Below, piece after piece: positions 51,227 to 61,440 of a stretch of DNA of 64,000 nucleotides. Position 1 is the first letter of the stretch; every line of letters starts with the position of its first letter. Source of the DNA: CAXMQZ01 sp963707075 (GTDB taxonomy: Bacteria; Acidobacteriota; Thermoanaerobaculia; Multivoradales; JAHEKO01); the NCBI GenBank assembly GCA_963707075.1, contig CAVPOX010000006.1, forward strand, positions 184,482 through 248,481. Direction: 5' to 3'. Below the pieces are notes generated by a model. The model was not told the origin of the DNA. It saw nothing but the letters and a program-made list of their open reading frames with translations, and ran no database searches. The translations under genes were made by a program, and so were the position numbers.

Positions 51227-53818
51227 TTGCGAGTCACTTTCAGCATCGACTTCGATGGCGGCTGCTGGCCCGGCGCGTTGGGTGGGGAAGCGGCCGCTTT
51301 CGGCGAGGCCTGGATCGGGCCCGGCGGGCTGCTGGGGCTGCTCGAGACCAGTCTCGGTTTGCGGGGTCCCACTGAGGCCCCGGTGCTGCGTGTGGCGGGA
51401 CTCATTCCGGCGGTCCAGACCATCGAGGGCTTCTGGAGCGAGTCGGCGGCGCACAATCCGTTGGCAGCCGCCCGCACGCTGCTGGCCTGGCGCGATGCGC
51501 TGTGGATGTGTGGCTGGCGTGGCCAACCCCTGAGACCCCGTCTCGAGGCCCTCGCCCAGGTCACCGCGGAAGCGGCTCCGGGTTTTCCCGATCGCTTGGT
51601 GGCGGTCCACGGCGCGCTGCTCGAGCGGCCCGCCGAGATCGAGAGCCTGGCGCTCTGTGAGCCGCGCGACCAGTTGGCGCCACTCTGGCAGAAGGTGGTG
51701 GCGGCGCTCGAGTCTCACGGTACCGAGATCAGCTCCTGCGCGATGGAGCCGGCCGTGGCCCTGGGCGATCTGGCGGCGGTGCGTGCCAGGGGTTTCGACG
51801 CCGAGGCCGACGGGTCGCTGCAGCTGTTGCGTCCTTACGGACCGCAGGCAGCAGCCGAAGAGGTGGCGGTCTGGCTGGCCGCCCATGACGACCTGGCGGG
51901 GACGGTGATCATCGGTGGCGATCCGCTCCTCGATGCGGCCCTCGAGCGCCACGGACTACCCACCCTGGGGGCGTCGTCGAACGCGCCCACATCGGCTCTG
52001 TTGCAGCTGCTGCCGCTGGTCCTGAGCCTCGGCTGGGACCCCCCGGATCCGCGGCTTGCCCTGGAGCTTCTGACCTCGAGCCTCTGCCCGCTACCCCGGG
52101 CGGTGGCCGATCGCCTGGCCTCGGCGCTCGCCCAATGGCCCGCGGTCGGCAGCCCGGCCTGGGACGACGCCCTGCAGGCCGGCCTCGAAACAATCGAGGA
52201 CGAGAGCCAGCGTGCCCGGGTGGCGACGCGTTGTGCGGCCCTCTTCGAAGCCCGAGTGACTCGCGAGGGGCGCTACCCGTTGGCGGAGATCCGGCGCCGG
52301 CTCGAGTTACTGACCGGGTGGCTGAGCGCCCGGGCCGAAACGGATGAGACCGCCTCGGTTCCCTGGTGGGCGGCCACGGCCCAGTCGGCCACGCTCCTCG
52401 GGATCGTCGAGCGCTCGGGTCTCGAAGCGCTCCTGGCCGCGCAACTCGAGCGGTTCGTCCAGGCCGCCACCGACAGCGTCGAGCTGCCCCCGACACGAAC
52501 CGGGCAGGCGGGCCTGGTCCAGGTCCCCCGGCCCGGCTCGATCGTAGGCCCGGCCCAACGGGTGGTCTGGTGGTCGTTTGATCTGGGCTCGGCACCTCCG
52601 ATTCGCGGACTCCCGGTCTCGAGTGCGACTCGGGAAGCCCTGGCGGCCGAGGGCATCGCGGTGCCCGACCCGGGACTCCAGGCGCTGGCCATGGCCGATC
52701 GCTGGCGGCGGCCGCTCGCCCAGGCGACCGAAGCTCTGCTGCTGGTCTGTCCTCAGCGCTCGGCCGACGGTGAGGACCGCTACCCCCATCCCCTTTGGGA
52801 CGAGTTGGTCGGCCAGCACGGCGAGGAGACACTCCAACCGCTCGAGGTCGAGAGTCCGATCTTTCCGTCTGAACCCAGCAAGCGGTCGCTCGCCTGCAGT
52901 CCGCCGCCCGCACCCCGTCGCGATTGGCAGGTGGCCCCGGTGCTGCTCGGCTGGCGCGACACCGAGTCGCCCTCGGGCCTGGCGTCGCTCATGGGCTGCA
53001 GCCTGCAGTGGGCCCTGCGCTACCACGCCCGTCTCGAGAAGGGCCGCAGTCTGGCCATCCCCGGAGCCGCCCTGGTGCTGGGCAATCTGCTGCACGAGAC
53101 CGTCGAGGCCGTGCTGTTGCAGAAGCCCGAGTCCCCGGATGCGGCCAGAGCGGCGGCCCTCGAACTTTTCGACGAGATTGTCGCCAGCCGCGCGGCCACC
53201 CTGGTCTTGCCCGGAGCCGAGTCCGAGCGCCAGCGCATTCGCCGCCACGCCGGCGAAGCGGCCGCCGATCTCACCCGACTGCTCGCCGACGCCCGGCTCG
53301 AGGTCCGGCAGGCCGAGGCGACCCTGAAACGGCCCTGGTTGGAAGGCAACATCGGCGGCCGCATCGACCTCTTGCTCGGCGATCCCCCGGCCGTCCTCGA
53401 CCTGAAGCTCGGGGGGTCGAAGGGCCGGCGTCAGGAGCTCGAGGCCGGCACCGCCGACTCGTTGGCCATCTACAGCCATCTCGTCGCCGGCGAGGCCGGA
53501 CAGTACCCGCCGGTCGGCTTCTATATTCTGGTCGAACAGACCCTGCTCACCACCGAGGCCGACCGCTTCCCGGGGGCCGAGCCGCTCGAAGGGCCGGGCC
53601 CGCACGAGACCTGGACCGTGGTCGACCGCACCGCCCAGACGCTCAAGCACGACATCGCCACCGGGGTGCTGGCGGCGCAGGGTATCCAGCGCGACCCGGA
53701 CGAGAAGCTGCCCGAGCAGAGCGAGGTTGTCGACGGGCTGCTGGTGCGCCCGGCACCCTGCAGGTACTGTGACTTCGCCGTCCTCTGCGGCAGGCAGTTC
53801 GCGGAGGAGGTGCGATGA
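51227..53818 (+). CDS. AddB-like PD-(D/E)XK nuclease/helicase-fold protein
   Basis: An 863-aa protein starting at TTG (RVTFSIDFDGGCWPG). It is the AddB/RexB-like partner of the helicase encoded next. The C-terminal nuclease core has GGRIDLLLGD and VLDLKLGG near residues 708-727, giving the D...D-x-K catalytic set. Cysteines at LMGCSLQWALRYH (about 590) and in CRYCDFAVLC near 846-855 match the iron-sulfur staple of AddB nucleases. The N-terminal helicase-like half is degenerate, as usual. Its stop overlaps the next ATG (ATGA). Predicted role: double-strand-break end resection in recombinational repair. Confidence 0.8.
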   Translation: MRVTFSIDFDGGCWPGALGGEAAAFGEAWIGPGGLLGLLETSLGLRGPTEAPVLRVAGLIPAVQTIEGFWSESAAHNPLAAARTLLAWRDALWMCGWRGQPLRPRLEALAQVTAEAAPGFPDRLVAVHGALLERPAEIESLALCEPRDQLAPLWQKVVAALESHGTEISSCAMEPAVALGDLAAVRARGFDAEADGSLQLLRPYGPQAAAEEVAVWLAAHDDLAGTVIIGGDPLLDAALERHGLPTLGASSNAPTSALLQLLPLVLSLGWDPPDPRLALELLTSSLCPLPRAVADRLASALAQWPAVGSPAWDDALQAGLETIEDESQRARVATRCAALFEARVTREGRYPLAEIRRRLELLTGWLSARAETDETASVPWWAATAQSATLLGIVERSGLEALLAAQLERFVQAATDSVELPPTRTGQAGLVQVPRPGSIVGPAQRVVWWSFDLGSAPPIRGLPVSSATREALAAEGIAVPDPGLQALAMADRWRRPLAQATEALLLVCPQRSADGEDRYPHPLWDELVGQHGEETLQPLEVESPIFPSEPSKRSLACSPPPAPRRDWQVAPVLLGWRDTESPSGLASLMGCSLQWALRYHARLEKGRSLAIPGAALVLGNLLHETVEAVLLQKPESPDAARAAALELFDEIVASRAATLVLPGAESERQRIRRHAGEAAADLTRLLADARLEVRQAEATLKRPWLEGNIGGRIDLLLGDPPAVLDLKLGGSKGRRQELEAGTADSLAIYSHLVAGEAGQYPPVGFYILVEQTLLTTEADRFPGAEPLEGPGPHETWTVVDRTAQTLKHDIATGVLAAQGIQRDPDEKLPEQSEVVDGLLVRPAPCRYCDFAVLCGRQFAEEVR

Positions 53819-56800
53819 GCCGCATCGAGATCGTCTCCGCCAGCGCCGGCAGCGGCAAGACCTACCGGCTGGCCGAGATTCTGCTCGAGGCTCTTGGCCT
53901 CCGAGTACCGCCCGACCGGAGGCGATCGTGGCAGTCACCTTCACCACCAAGGCGGCCGCCGAGCTGCAGGAGCGGGCCCGCCAGTTCCTGATCCAGAAGG
54001 GGCGCGTCGAAGACGCCCAGCGGCTGCGCGCTTCCCGCATGGGCACCGTCAACTCGGTCTGTGGCCGACTGCTGACCGAATTCGCCTTCGACCTGGGCCT
54101 ATCGCCGGAGCAGAACGTCCTCGACGACGTCGCCGCCAAGGCGGCCCTCGGCAAGGCCCGCTCCCTCTATGCCGAGTCGAGTATCGAGCAGCAGCTGGCC
54201 GAGCTCGGCGCCCGCCTGCCTCACTTCAAGCCCGAGGAATTCATCCGCACCGTCATCGACCGGGCGCGGGCCAACGGCCTCGAGGCCGACCAGCTCTGGC
54301 CCTGTCAGGAGAAGAGTGTCACCAGCTTCCTCGAGCTGCTCGAGCCGCCATTCGAGAATGCGAGGCGGTACGAACGCGAGGTCGCGGACGCCATGAAGCG
54401 GTTTCTCGACCTGACGAAGGACGGGGACGGCACGAAAACCACCGACGAGGCTCGATCGGCGGTCAGGAGCAAGCTGATTCGCCTGCAGAACGGCCGGATG
54501 GACTGGGATGCCTGGGTCCAGCTCGCCACGTTGAAGGTCGCCAAGCGATCTGAAGACGCCGCGGCCGACCTGTTGCAGGCGGCGGGGAAGTTCCATCGCC
54601 ACCCGCAGCTCCGGGAAGATTTGAAGCAGGCGATCCGCCTGGTTTTCCAGGGGGCGGTCGAAGCCCTCACCGCCTACCAGCGCTACAAGCAGGAGCGGGG
54701 AGCCGTCGACTTCCCCGACCAGTTGGCCAGAGCCCACCACGCCCTGCAGCAGGAGGCCATCCGCGAGCAGCTCGCGGGCGAGATCGATCTGGTGCTGGTC
54801 GATGAGTTCCAGGACACCAATCCCCTGCAGCTGGCCATCTTCCTCGAGCTGGCGGGCTTGAGCCAGCGCAGCGTCTGGGTGGGCGACCAGAAGCAGTCGA
54901 TCTTCGGCTTCATCGACACCGACCCGGTGCTGATGGACTCGGCGATCGAAGCGATTCTCGGAGAAGAGGAGCCCGAGACCCTCGACAAGTCCTGGCGCAG
55001 CCGGCCGGAGCTGGTGCGTCTGACTTCGGACCTCTTCGCCGAAGCCTTCGCGCAGGTGGACATCCCGGAGTCCCGCACCCGCCTCGAGCCGGCACGCGAG
55101 AAGGAGACCGCAGGGCTGGGCCAGGTCGTCGAACACTGGCGTCTTTCTGCCAAGAATGTCGCCGCCGATGCCGACGCCCTGGCGGCCGGGGTGCGCGAGC
55201 TGCTGGCCGACCCCGAGGTGCGAGTTCGCGACCGGGAGAGTGGGGAAGCGCGACCGCCCCGGAGGCGAGATGTGGCCATCCTCTGCCGCACCAACCTCAC
55301 CGCCCTGCGCGTCGCCGAAGCCCTGGCCCGCCTCGGCATCTCCAGCGTCCTGCCGCGCCGCGGCCTGCTCAACACCCACGAAGCCCAGCTGGTGCTGGCC
55401 GGCCTGCAGCGCTGGGTCGACCCGCGCGACACCCTGGCCGCCGCCAAGCTCGCCCGCCTCGGGGCTTATCCCGCCGAAGGCGATGCCTGGCTCGAAGTCG
55501 CCCTGCGCGATCCCTATGCCAAAGGCTTCGGCCAGCTGCTCGTCGTGCAGGCGATCGACCGGCTGCGGCGCGAGCAGCCCGCATCCTGTCTGCTCGAGGT
55601 CTTCGATCAGGTCGTCGAGGCGGTCGGGGCGCGCGAGCGGGTGGCCTCCTGGGGCCGGTTCGAGGAGCGCTCGGCCAACCTCGACGCCCTGCGCGCCCTG
55701 GTCGTGGCCTACGAGCGGCTGAAGGCCGCCGAGAAATCGCCCGCGACGGTCGCCGGCCTCATCCCCTGGCTGCTCGACTGTGCCGCGGCGGAAGAAGACC
55801 AGCGGGCGGTTCAGATGGGAGCCGATGCGGTGGTGGTCAGCACCTGGCACGGGGCCAAGGGGCTCGAGTGGCCGATCACCGTGCTGTTCGAGCTCGGCAA
55901 GTTCCGCGAAGACAGCGCCCTCGGCGTCACCGTCGTGCAGGCTGGCGAAGGCTTCCGCTTCGAGGCCCCGCTCGCCGACCGCTGGATTCGCTTCTGGCCG
56001 AACCCTTTCCATTCGGGAAGAACGAAGTCGTTTCTGCACGACCGTGTTGCGGAGCACAGGGCAAACCGCGAGATCCGTGACCAACAGGACCGCGAGCGCC
56101 TGCGGCTCTTCTACGTCGGCTGGACCCGCGCTCGCGACCGGGTGGTCCTGGCCCATCGGGACAACAAACAGCTGGCCGAGGTCACCGAACTGGTGCGGGG
56201 AGAGGAGGGGCCGCTGCTCTCTGGAGCCGAGGATGGCCAGGTGACCTGGGCGGGTCGCCAGGTCGCTCTGCGCGAGCGCATCCTGGCTCCCGCCGAGCCC
56301 GAGCTCACCGAGCCCGAGCCGGGCGAGCTCTATGTCGAAGCCGGCCCACGCGAGTATCCGCCCGCACTCCTGTCACCCTCCGGCCTCCAGAGCCAGGGCA
56401 AACTGGGGGCGATCGAGACGATCGGCGAGGGCATCGATGTGCGTGGCGCCTCTGACATGACCTTGGTGGGGGAGGCGCTGCATTCCTTCTTCGCGGCCGA
56501 TGTCCCTGAGCTTTCCGGGGAGCAGCGTCGTGAGCTCGCCGAGAGCATCGTCCGCCGTTGGCAGGTCGACCAACTCCTCTCAGCCGACGATCTCCGCCGG
56601 TCGAGTGACGAGTTGCGGGCCTGGGTAGAGAAGCACTGGCCCGAGGCCAGCTGGCATCGCGAGTGGCCCCTTCATCACCGACTGGACAGCGGCACCCTCG
56701 TTCGCGGTAACGCCGACCTGGTCCTCGCGACGGCCACCAGCCTCGTCCTGGTCGACCATAAGCCCTACCGCGATCCCGGCAAGTGGCCCCAGGAGCGCCT

Positions 56801-56933
56801 CGACGCTCTGGCCGGCCAGCTCGGCGCCTATGCGGCCGCCCTCCAGATCGCCACCTCCCAAACGGTCGGAGCCAGCTGGGTTCACCTGCCGCTCGCGGGG
56901 TGTGTGGTCGAGCTAGAACTCCTGGCGCGCTGA
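53815..56933 (+). pseudogene. AddA-like UvrD-family helicase-nuclease, frameshift near the N-terminus
   Basis: ATG 53815 overlaps the AddB-like stop. The first residues MSRIEIVSASAGSGKTYRLA hold the Walker A motif. The frame is then disturbed by an apparent extra T near 53895 and a 4-nt insertion near 53915; restoring them joins LLEALASEYRP to EAIVAVTFTTKAAAEL. From there the frame is open to 56933 with motif II LVDEFQDT, GDQKQSIFGF, STWHGAKGLEWP, RLFYVGWTRARDR and a C-terminal nuclease RGNADLVL...LVDHK. If the frameshift is real, the helicase lacks its ATP-binding loop and the pair is inactive; a sequencing error is the alternative. Confidence 0.78.
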
Positions 56934-56958
56934 GTCAGATTCCTCCCGCCAGATCCGT

Positions 56959-56972
56959 CTCTCAATTGAGAG
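56959..56972. promoter_or_regulatory. Palindrome CTCTCAATTGAGAG upstream of hicAB
   Basis: A perfect 14-bp palindrome 42 nt before the hicA start, overlapping a TTGAGA that could serve as -35. A second small stem (TCCGTC-CTC-GACGGA) and TGATATCA follow. Candidate HicB binding site. Confidence 0.4.
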
Positions 56973-57014
56973 TCCGTCCTCGACGGATAGATAGTACTGC
57001 ATAGTGATATCATA

Positions 57015-57284
57015 GTGGGGAAGCTGAGGCGCCGACACGCCAAGACACTCGGGCGAGTCTGGGAACGTCCGCCGAGGGCGGACATACGCGGGAGCGAAGT
57101 GGAATCGATGTTGAAGGCACTTGGCGCTGTCGTCTCACAGGGCAGGGGATCGAGAGTCAGAATCATGTTGAACAAGGTCAGGGCGGTGTTTCATCGGCCA
57201 CATCCTGGAGATGAGATGAACAAGGGCGTCATTCGTGCGCTTCAGAGGTTTCTCGACACTGCCGGCTACCGACCGGAGGACTGA
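57015..57284 (+). CDS. hicA: HicA-type mRNA interferase toxin
   Basis: An 89-aa protein. The HicA double-stranded-RNA-binding-like fold is visible: ADIRGSEVESMLKALGAVVS, then GRGSRVRIMLNKVRAVFHRP, with the catalytic-type histidine in FHRPHPG. It has a longer N-terminal arm than the smallest HicA toxins, as in the variants that begin K-T-L-x-R-V/I. The start is GTG. The antitoxin gene begins 1 nt after the stop. Toxin first, antitoxin second is the typical hicAB order. Confidence 0.88.
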   Translation: MGKLRRRHAKTLGRVWERPPRADIRGSEVESMLKALGAVVSQGRGSRVRIMLNKVRAVFHRPHPGDEMNKGVIRALQRFLDTAGYRPED

Positions 57285-57285
57285 C

Positions 57286-57612
57286 GTGCTCGAGTACAAG
57301 GGCTACACCGGCAGGGTCGAGTTCGACAACGAGGCCGAGGTCTTCTACGGCGAGGTGTGCGGTCTCCGAGACGTGATTACCTTCCAGGGCAGCTCGGCTC
57401 AGGAAGTCAAGACCGCCTTCAGGGATTCGATCGACGATTATCTGGAGTACTGCGAAGAGCTCGGCCAGGAACCGGACAAGCCATTCTCGGGAAGGCTGCT
57501 CGTCAGGATGCCTCCAGACCTTCATCGGAAGCTTCACAACTCAGCCCTCGCCCTGGAGAAGAGCCTCAACTCCTTGATTGTCGAGGCCTTGGAGAAGCGG
57601 GCCTCCACCTAG
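57286..57612 (+). CDS. hicB: HicB-type antitoxin
   Basis: A 108-aa protein. The N-terminal partial RNase-H-like fold (YKGYTGRVEFDNEAEVFYGE, VCGLRDVITFQG, DSIDDYLEYCEELGQEPD) neutralises HicA. The C-terminal ribbon-helix-helix (FSGRLLVRMPPDLHRKLHNS, SLNSLIVEALEKR) binds DNA. The start is the GTG at 57286, 1 nt after the hicA stop. It should autorepress the operon through the palindromes upstream of hicA. Confidence 0.9.
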   Translation: MLEYKGYTGRVEFDNEAEVFYGEVCGLRDVITFQGSSAQEVKTAFRDSIDDYLEYCEELGQEPDKPFSGRLLVRMPPDLHRKLHNSALALEKSLNSLIVEALEKRAST

Positions 57613-57628
57613 CGCAACGAAGCCCTGA

Positions 57629-58000
57629 TCACTCAGCCGACTCGAACGCTCGCCAGAGCTTGGGCAAGGCGCTCCGACCCACAGGCAGCACCCGATTGAC
57701 CGGCGGCTCGAGCTTGACCTCCCAGTCGCGGCCTTGGGGTCTTCGGCGGATCTGGCGAATGCGCCGCAGGTTGACCGCATGCACGCGATGAATTTGCAGG
57801 AAGCCGTGCGGCTGGAACATGGGCAGTAGATCCCGCAGGGGTCGCCGGTCGACCAGCGGCCGGGCCGAGCGCAAGCGCACCCGGGTGTCCTCACCCTTCG
57901 CCTCGAGGTAGTAGACATCGGCCGGGTCGACCACCTGCCGCAGCCCATCGGCGAGGTGGAGCAAGAGTCGATCGAGGCCTTGATTCGGAACCGTTGTCAT
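57629..58000 (-). CDS. LytTR-domain transcriptional regulator
   Basis: A 123-aa protein consisting almost only of a LytTR DNA-binding domain: DPADVYYLEAKGEDTRVRLR, RPLRDLLPMFQPHGFLQIHR, then HAVNLRRIRQIRR and the terminal LPVGRSALPKLWRAF. No receiver domain, so it is not a standard response regulator. The ATG at 58000 is preceded by a TAGAAT hexamer and by two direct repeats spaced as in AgrA/ComE sites, suggesting autoregulation. It is convergent with hicB (16 nt). Confidence 0.85.
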   Translation of the reverse strand: MTTVPNQGLDRLLLHLADGLRQVVDPADVYYLEAKGEDTRVRLRSARPLVDRRPLRDLLPMFQPHGFLQIHRVHAVNLRRIRQIRRRPQGRDWEVKLEPPVNRVLPVGRSALPKLWRAFESAE

Positions 58001-58015
58001 TTTGCCCTTTGAAAT

Positions 58016-58045
58016 GTGCATTCTACTGTTTTAGCGGTGCATTCT
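58016..58045. promoter_or_regulatory. Double 9-bp direct repeat, LytTR operator
   Basis: GTGCATTCT at 58016-58024 and again at 58037-58045, separated by 12 bp (21 bp repeat to repeat). Two 9-bp repeats at 12-13 bp spacing are the known AgrA-type LytTR target. The first repeat overlaps the minus-strand TAGAAT (58025-58020) before the LytTR gene, and the second lies near the -35 zone; no good -35 is present. Confidence 0.75.
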
Positions 58046-58060
58046 GTTCATCAATCTGTC

Positions 58061-58248
58061 ATGGAGCCAGCGAAATCCGACGGCTCTGGCTCGAGGAACG
58101 GGACAACGAAGTCGTGCTCAAGCCGGGGATCGTGCTCGAAGTCGAGCTCTACAGCGACGCGCAGATCGCGCAGTGGGATGCCGAAGACAAGCTCTCGGCA
58201 GCCGAGCGTGAGCGACTCCTGGCCAGGCTCGCCAAAACACGAGAATGA
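58061..58248 (+). pseudogene. VapB/AbrB-like antitoxin with a 1-nt deletion in an A run
   Basis: ATG at 58061 starts MEPAK; adding one A to the AAA run at 58073 joins it to IRRLWLEERDNEVVLKPGIV and LEVELYSDAQIAQWD, and a Lys/Arg-rich end. The restored 62-aa protein precedes a PIN-domain ORF with ATGA overlap, as antitoxins of VapBC pairs do. A homopolymer error in the sequence is a real alternative. Confidence 0.6.
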
Positions 58249-58409
58249 GGTTGTTTCTCGACGCGAACGTCCTGTTTACGGCGGCACACAATTGCGGGGC
58301 CACACATCTACTGACCGGCGACCTGAAGCACTTTGGCCCCTACATCGATCGACCCGAAGACACCTTGGCCGTCCGAACTCAGACAGTCAGCGGCTTCCTC
58401 TCGAGTTAG
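58245..58409 (+). pseudogene. PIN-domain toxin reduced to 54 codons by an in-frame deletion
   Basis: The frame reads MRLFLDANVLFTAAHN and continues CGATHLLTGDLKHFGPYIDR to QTVSGFLSS. The first part is the start of a PIN nuclease with its first aspartate, and the second is the last acidic motif and C-terminus. The roughly 100 or more central residues that carry the other metal ligands in normal PIN toxins are missing, without loss of frame. It should be catalytically dead. ATG overlaps the antitoxin stop. Confidence 0.75.
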
Positions 58410-58437
58410 GCGCGAATCCTATGGGGAACCTCAGATC

Positions 58438-58701
58438 CTATCCAGAAACGCGTTGCCCACCGCGTGGTGCCGGGGCGCCTTTCAGCAGGCCCTCGGTACT
58501 GAGATCTTCGTCGAGGTCCGGCCAATGGATGCCATAGCCACCTGCGGCGATCTGCCAATTCGCCAGCTGCTCTGAGGAGGCCCCCAGCAATCGCGGATAG
58601 AAGGCCAGAGGCGCGGATATCTGCCGACCATCCTCGAGCTCGACGTGGATCGAGTCGTCGGAGAACCGGACATGGCGGACTCGTTGACCGATGTTAGACA
58701 T
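58438..58701 (-). CDS. DUF2442 protein
   Basis: An 87-aa protein with the DUF2442 pattern: RVRHVRFSDDSIHVELEDGR, ISAPLAFYPRLLGAS, then NWQIAAGGYGIHWPDLDEDL and a G-L-L-K-G end. DUF2442 genes often stand beside DUF4160 partners and behave like toxin-antitoxin components; no DUF4160 is present here. The ATG at 58701 is preferred over a GTG at 58713. Confidence 0.82.
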   Translation of the reverse strand: MSNIGQRVRHVRFSDDSIHVELEDGRQISAPLAFYPRLLGASSEQLANWQIAAGGYGIHWPDLDEDLSTEGLLKGAPAPRGGQRVSG

Positions 58702-58782
58702 CAAAGAAGTCACTCCAGTGTTTCAACAAGGATATCTGATTCTCCCGGAGGAGCCTCTCGATCTTGCATCCTGGTAGCCGGC

Positions 58783-58874
58783 TGACAGCTCCTGTCACCG
58801 CGGGCCAGTATCCTGACGCCAGGAGGATCGCCATGCCATTTGCTCCCGAGCTTCATCGCTTCGTCGATCGTTAG
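58783..58874 (+). pseudogene. Promoter and first 13 codons of a copy of the 42727 gene
   Basis: TGACAG-CTC-CTGTCA (58783-58797), then 11 nt, TATCCT, 18 nt and ATG at 58833, spacings identical to those at 42677-42727. The frame reads MPFAPELHRFVDR and stops at once, matching MTFPPELRNFVDR of that protein. The stop overlaps the 3' end of the convergent gene. Whether the regulatory dyad is still used is open. Confidence 0.75.
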
Positions 58875-59404
58875 TCGTCGCTCGTCAGGCTCCAGTAGTC
58901 CGTGCTACCCAGTGAGTTGACGGTGCCGCTGGTGCTCGATCCATCGCTACTGCTGAAGTCGAAGTAGGTGAACGCGCCCAGCTCATGCGAGGTCCCGGTC
59001 GTCGTCCTCGATCCGAAGGGCTCGACTCCAGTCCCCGAGGTGGTGAAGTTGTAGTGGGTAAACGAGCCCAGCTCATGGGATGTCCCCTGGGTCGTGCTGC
59101 TCGAAAATCCACTGGGGCCTGATCCACTCGACCGCAGGTTGTAGAACGTGAAGGAGCCCAGCTGGTGCGAGCTCCCCGAGGTCGACTTGCCGTCGTTGCT
59201 TCGCAGGCTGTAATAGGTGAAGCCCCCGAGCTCTTGCGAGGTCCCCGATACGGTGGTTCCATCGCTCGAACGGAAGTTGTAGTAGGTGAAGGGCCCGAGC
59301 TCTTGCACGGTGCCGGTTGTGGTCGTGGTCTGAGCCTCCAGTGGCGCGGCCAGCCAGACCGTGCAAAGCAACAGGGCGAAGCTGATGAGAGCAGTTCGTT
59401 GCAT
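58871..59404 (-). CDS. Secreted protein of tandem ELG-x-FTYY repeats
   Basis: A 177-aa exported protein. A signal peptide ending in PLEAQ precedes six repeats of 25-35 residues with the core (S/T)-x-x-E-L-G-x-F-T-(Y/H/F)-(Y/F)-x-(F/L): QELGPFTYYNFRSSDG, QELGGFTYYSLRSNDG, HQLGSFTFYNLRSSG, HELGSFTHYNFTTSG, HELGAFTYFDFSSSDG and NSLGSTDYWSLTSDD. Ser/Thr/Gly-rich linkers vary. Likely a beta-rich repeat protein on the cell surface; no family recognised. GGAGG precedes the ATG at 59404. A palindromic repeat element lies upstream. Confidence 0.65.
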   Translation of the reverse strand: MQRTALISFALLLCTVWLAAPLEAQTTTTTGTVQELGPFTYYNFRSSDGTTVSGTSQELGGFTYYSLRSNDGKSTSGSSHQLGSFTFYNLRSSGSGPSGFSSSTTQGTSHELGSFTHYNFTTSGTGVEPFGSRTTTGTSHELGAFTYFDFSSSDGSSTSGTVNSLGSTDYWSLTSDD

Positions 59405-59468
59405 GGCAGATACCTCCTCGCTATTGACCATCTCGTTTTGGATATTCACAAATCATGCCGGCGTCTTG

Positions 59469-59615
59469 TGTCAGAACCTGACAATCGAGAGATGCGCATG
59501 TCTCGAGGCCCAGCGACCGGCCGAGACGTTTCAGCTGAAACGCATTCTCTGGTGTTCGGCTCCAGTACGTCGGGAACCTGCACGTCGGGTCGGTCGGACG
59601 TTTCAGCTGAAACGT
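59469..59615. repeat. Palindromic repeat element, copy in the 59.5-kb divergent gap
   Basis: The dyad TGTCAG-AAC-CTGACA (59469-59483) is followed 57 bp later by the 18-bp palindrome (59526-59543, one end base changed), and 72 bp later by a perfect copy (59598-59615). The first 75 bp differ from the 63200-63274 copy at 6 positions. The minus-strand reading DVSAETS...ECVSAETS resembles the HNH linker, so it may descend from an HNH gene. Confidence 0.8.
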
Positions 59616-59773
59616 CTATCGCTCTCGCTGGTCCGCCATGAAGTCTTCGACCTCGATGACAAGGCGGACCCGCTTGCCGACTTCCGCTCTTTGCTCTATC
59701 CTTCGGCAGCCATCGAGACGCAGACCCAAACCGGCGGGAACCGCCCGCAACGTCGAACGCCGAGAGCAGCTTC
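59616..59773. other. Gap upstream of the POT transporter
   Basis: No gene recognised. A plus-strand frame reads RHEVFDLDDKADPLADFRSL before stopping near the POT start; it may be a remnant, but I cannot identify it. Confidence 0.25.
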
Positions 59774-61294
<1,521 letters not shown>

Positions 61295-61440
61295 CCGCTA
61301 GCCAGAGGGGGGCAGCAAGAGCTGCACGGAACGAAGGAGTCGTTCGCTTTCCTCACTTAGCGGGGGCTGATGCCGGCGAGAGTCGAAACCTTGCCAAGCC
61401 CATCCCCAGCGCGTCGAGGATCGCGTGATCTCCGAAGGCT

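Noticed and set aside
52307..54154. 615-codon minus-strand frame across the AddB/AddA junction
   Set aside because: A shadow of two well-supported plus-strand genes; its sequence shows no protein family features.
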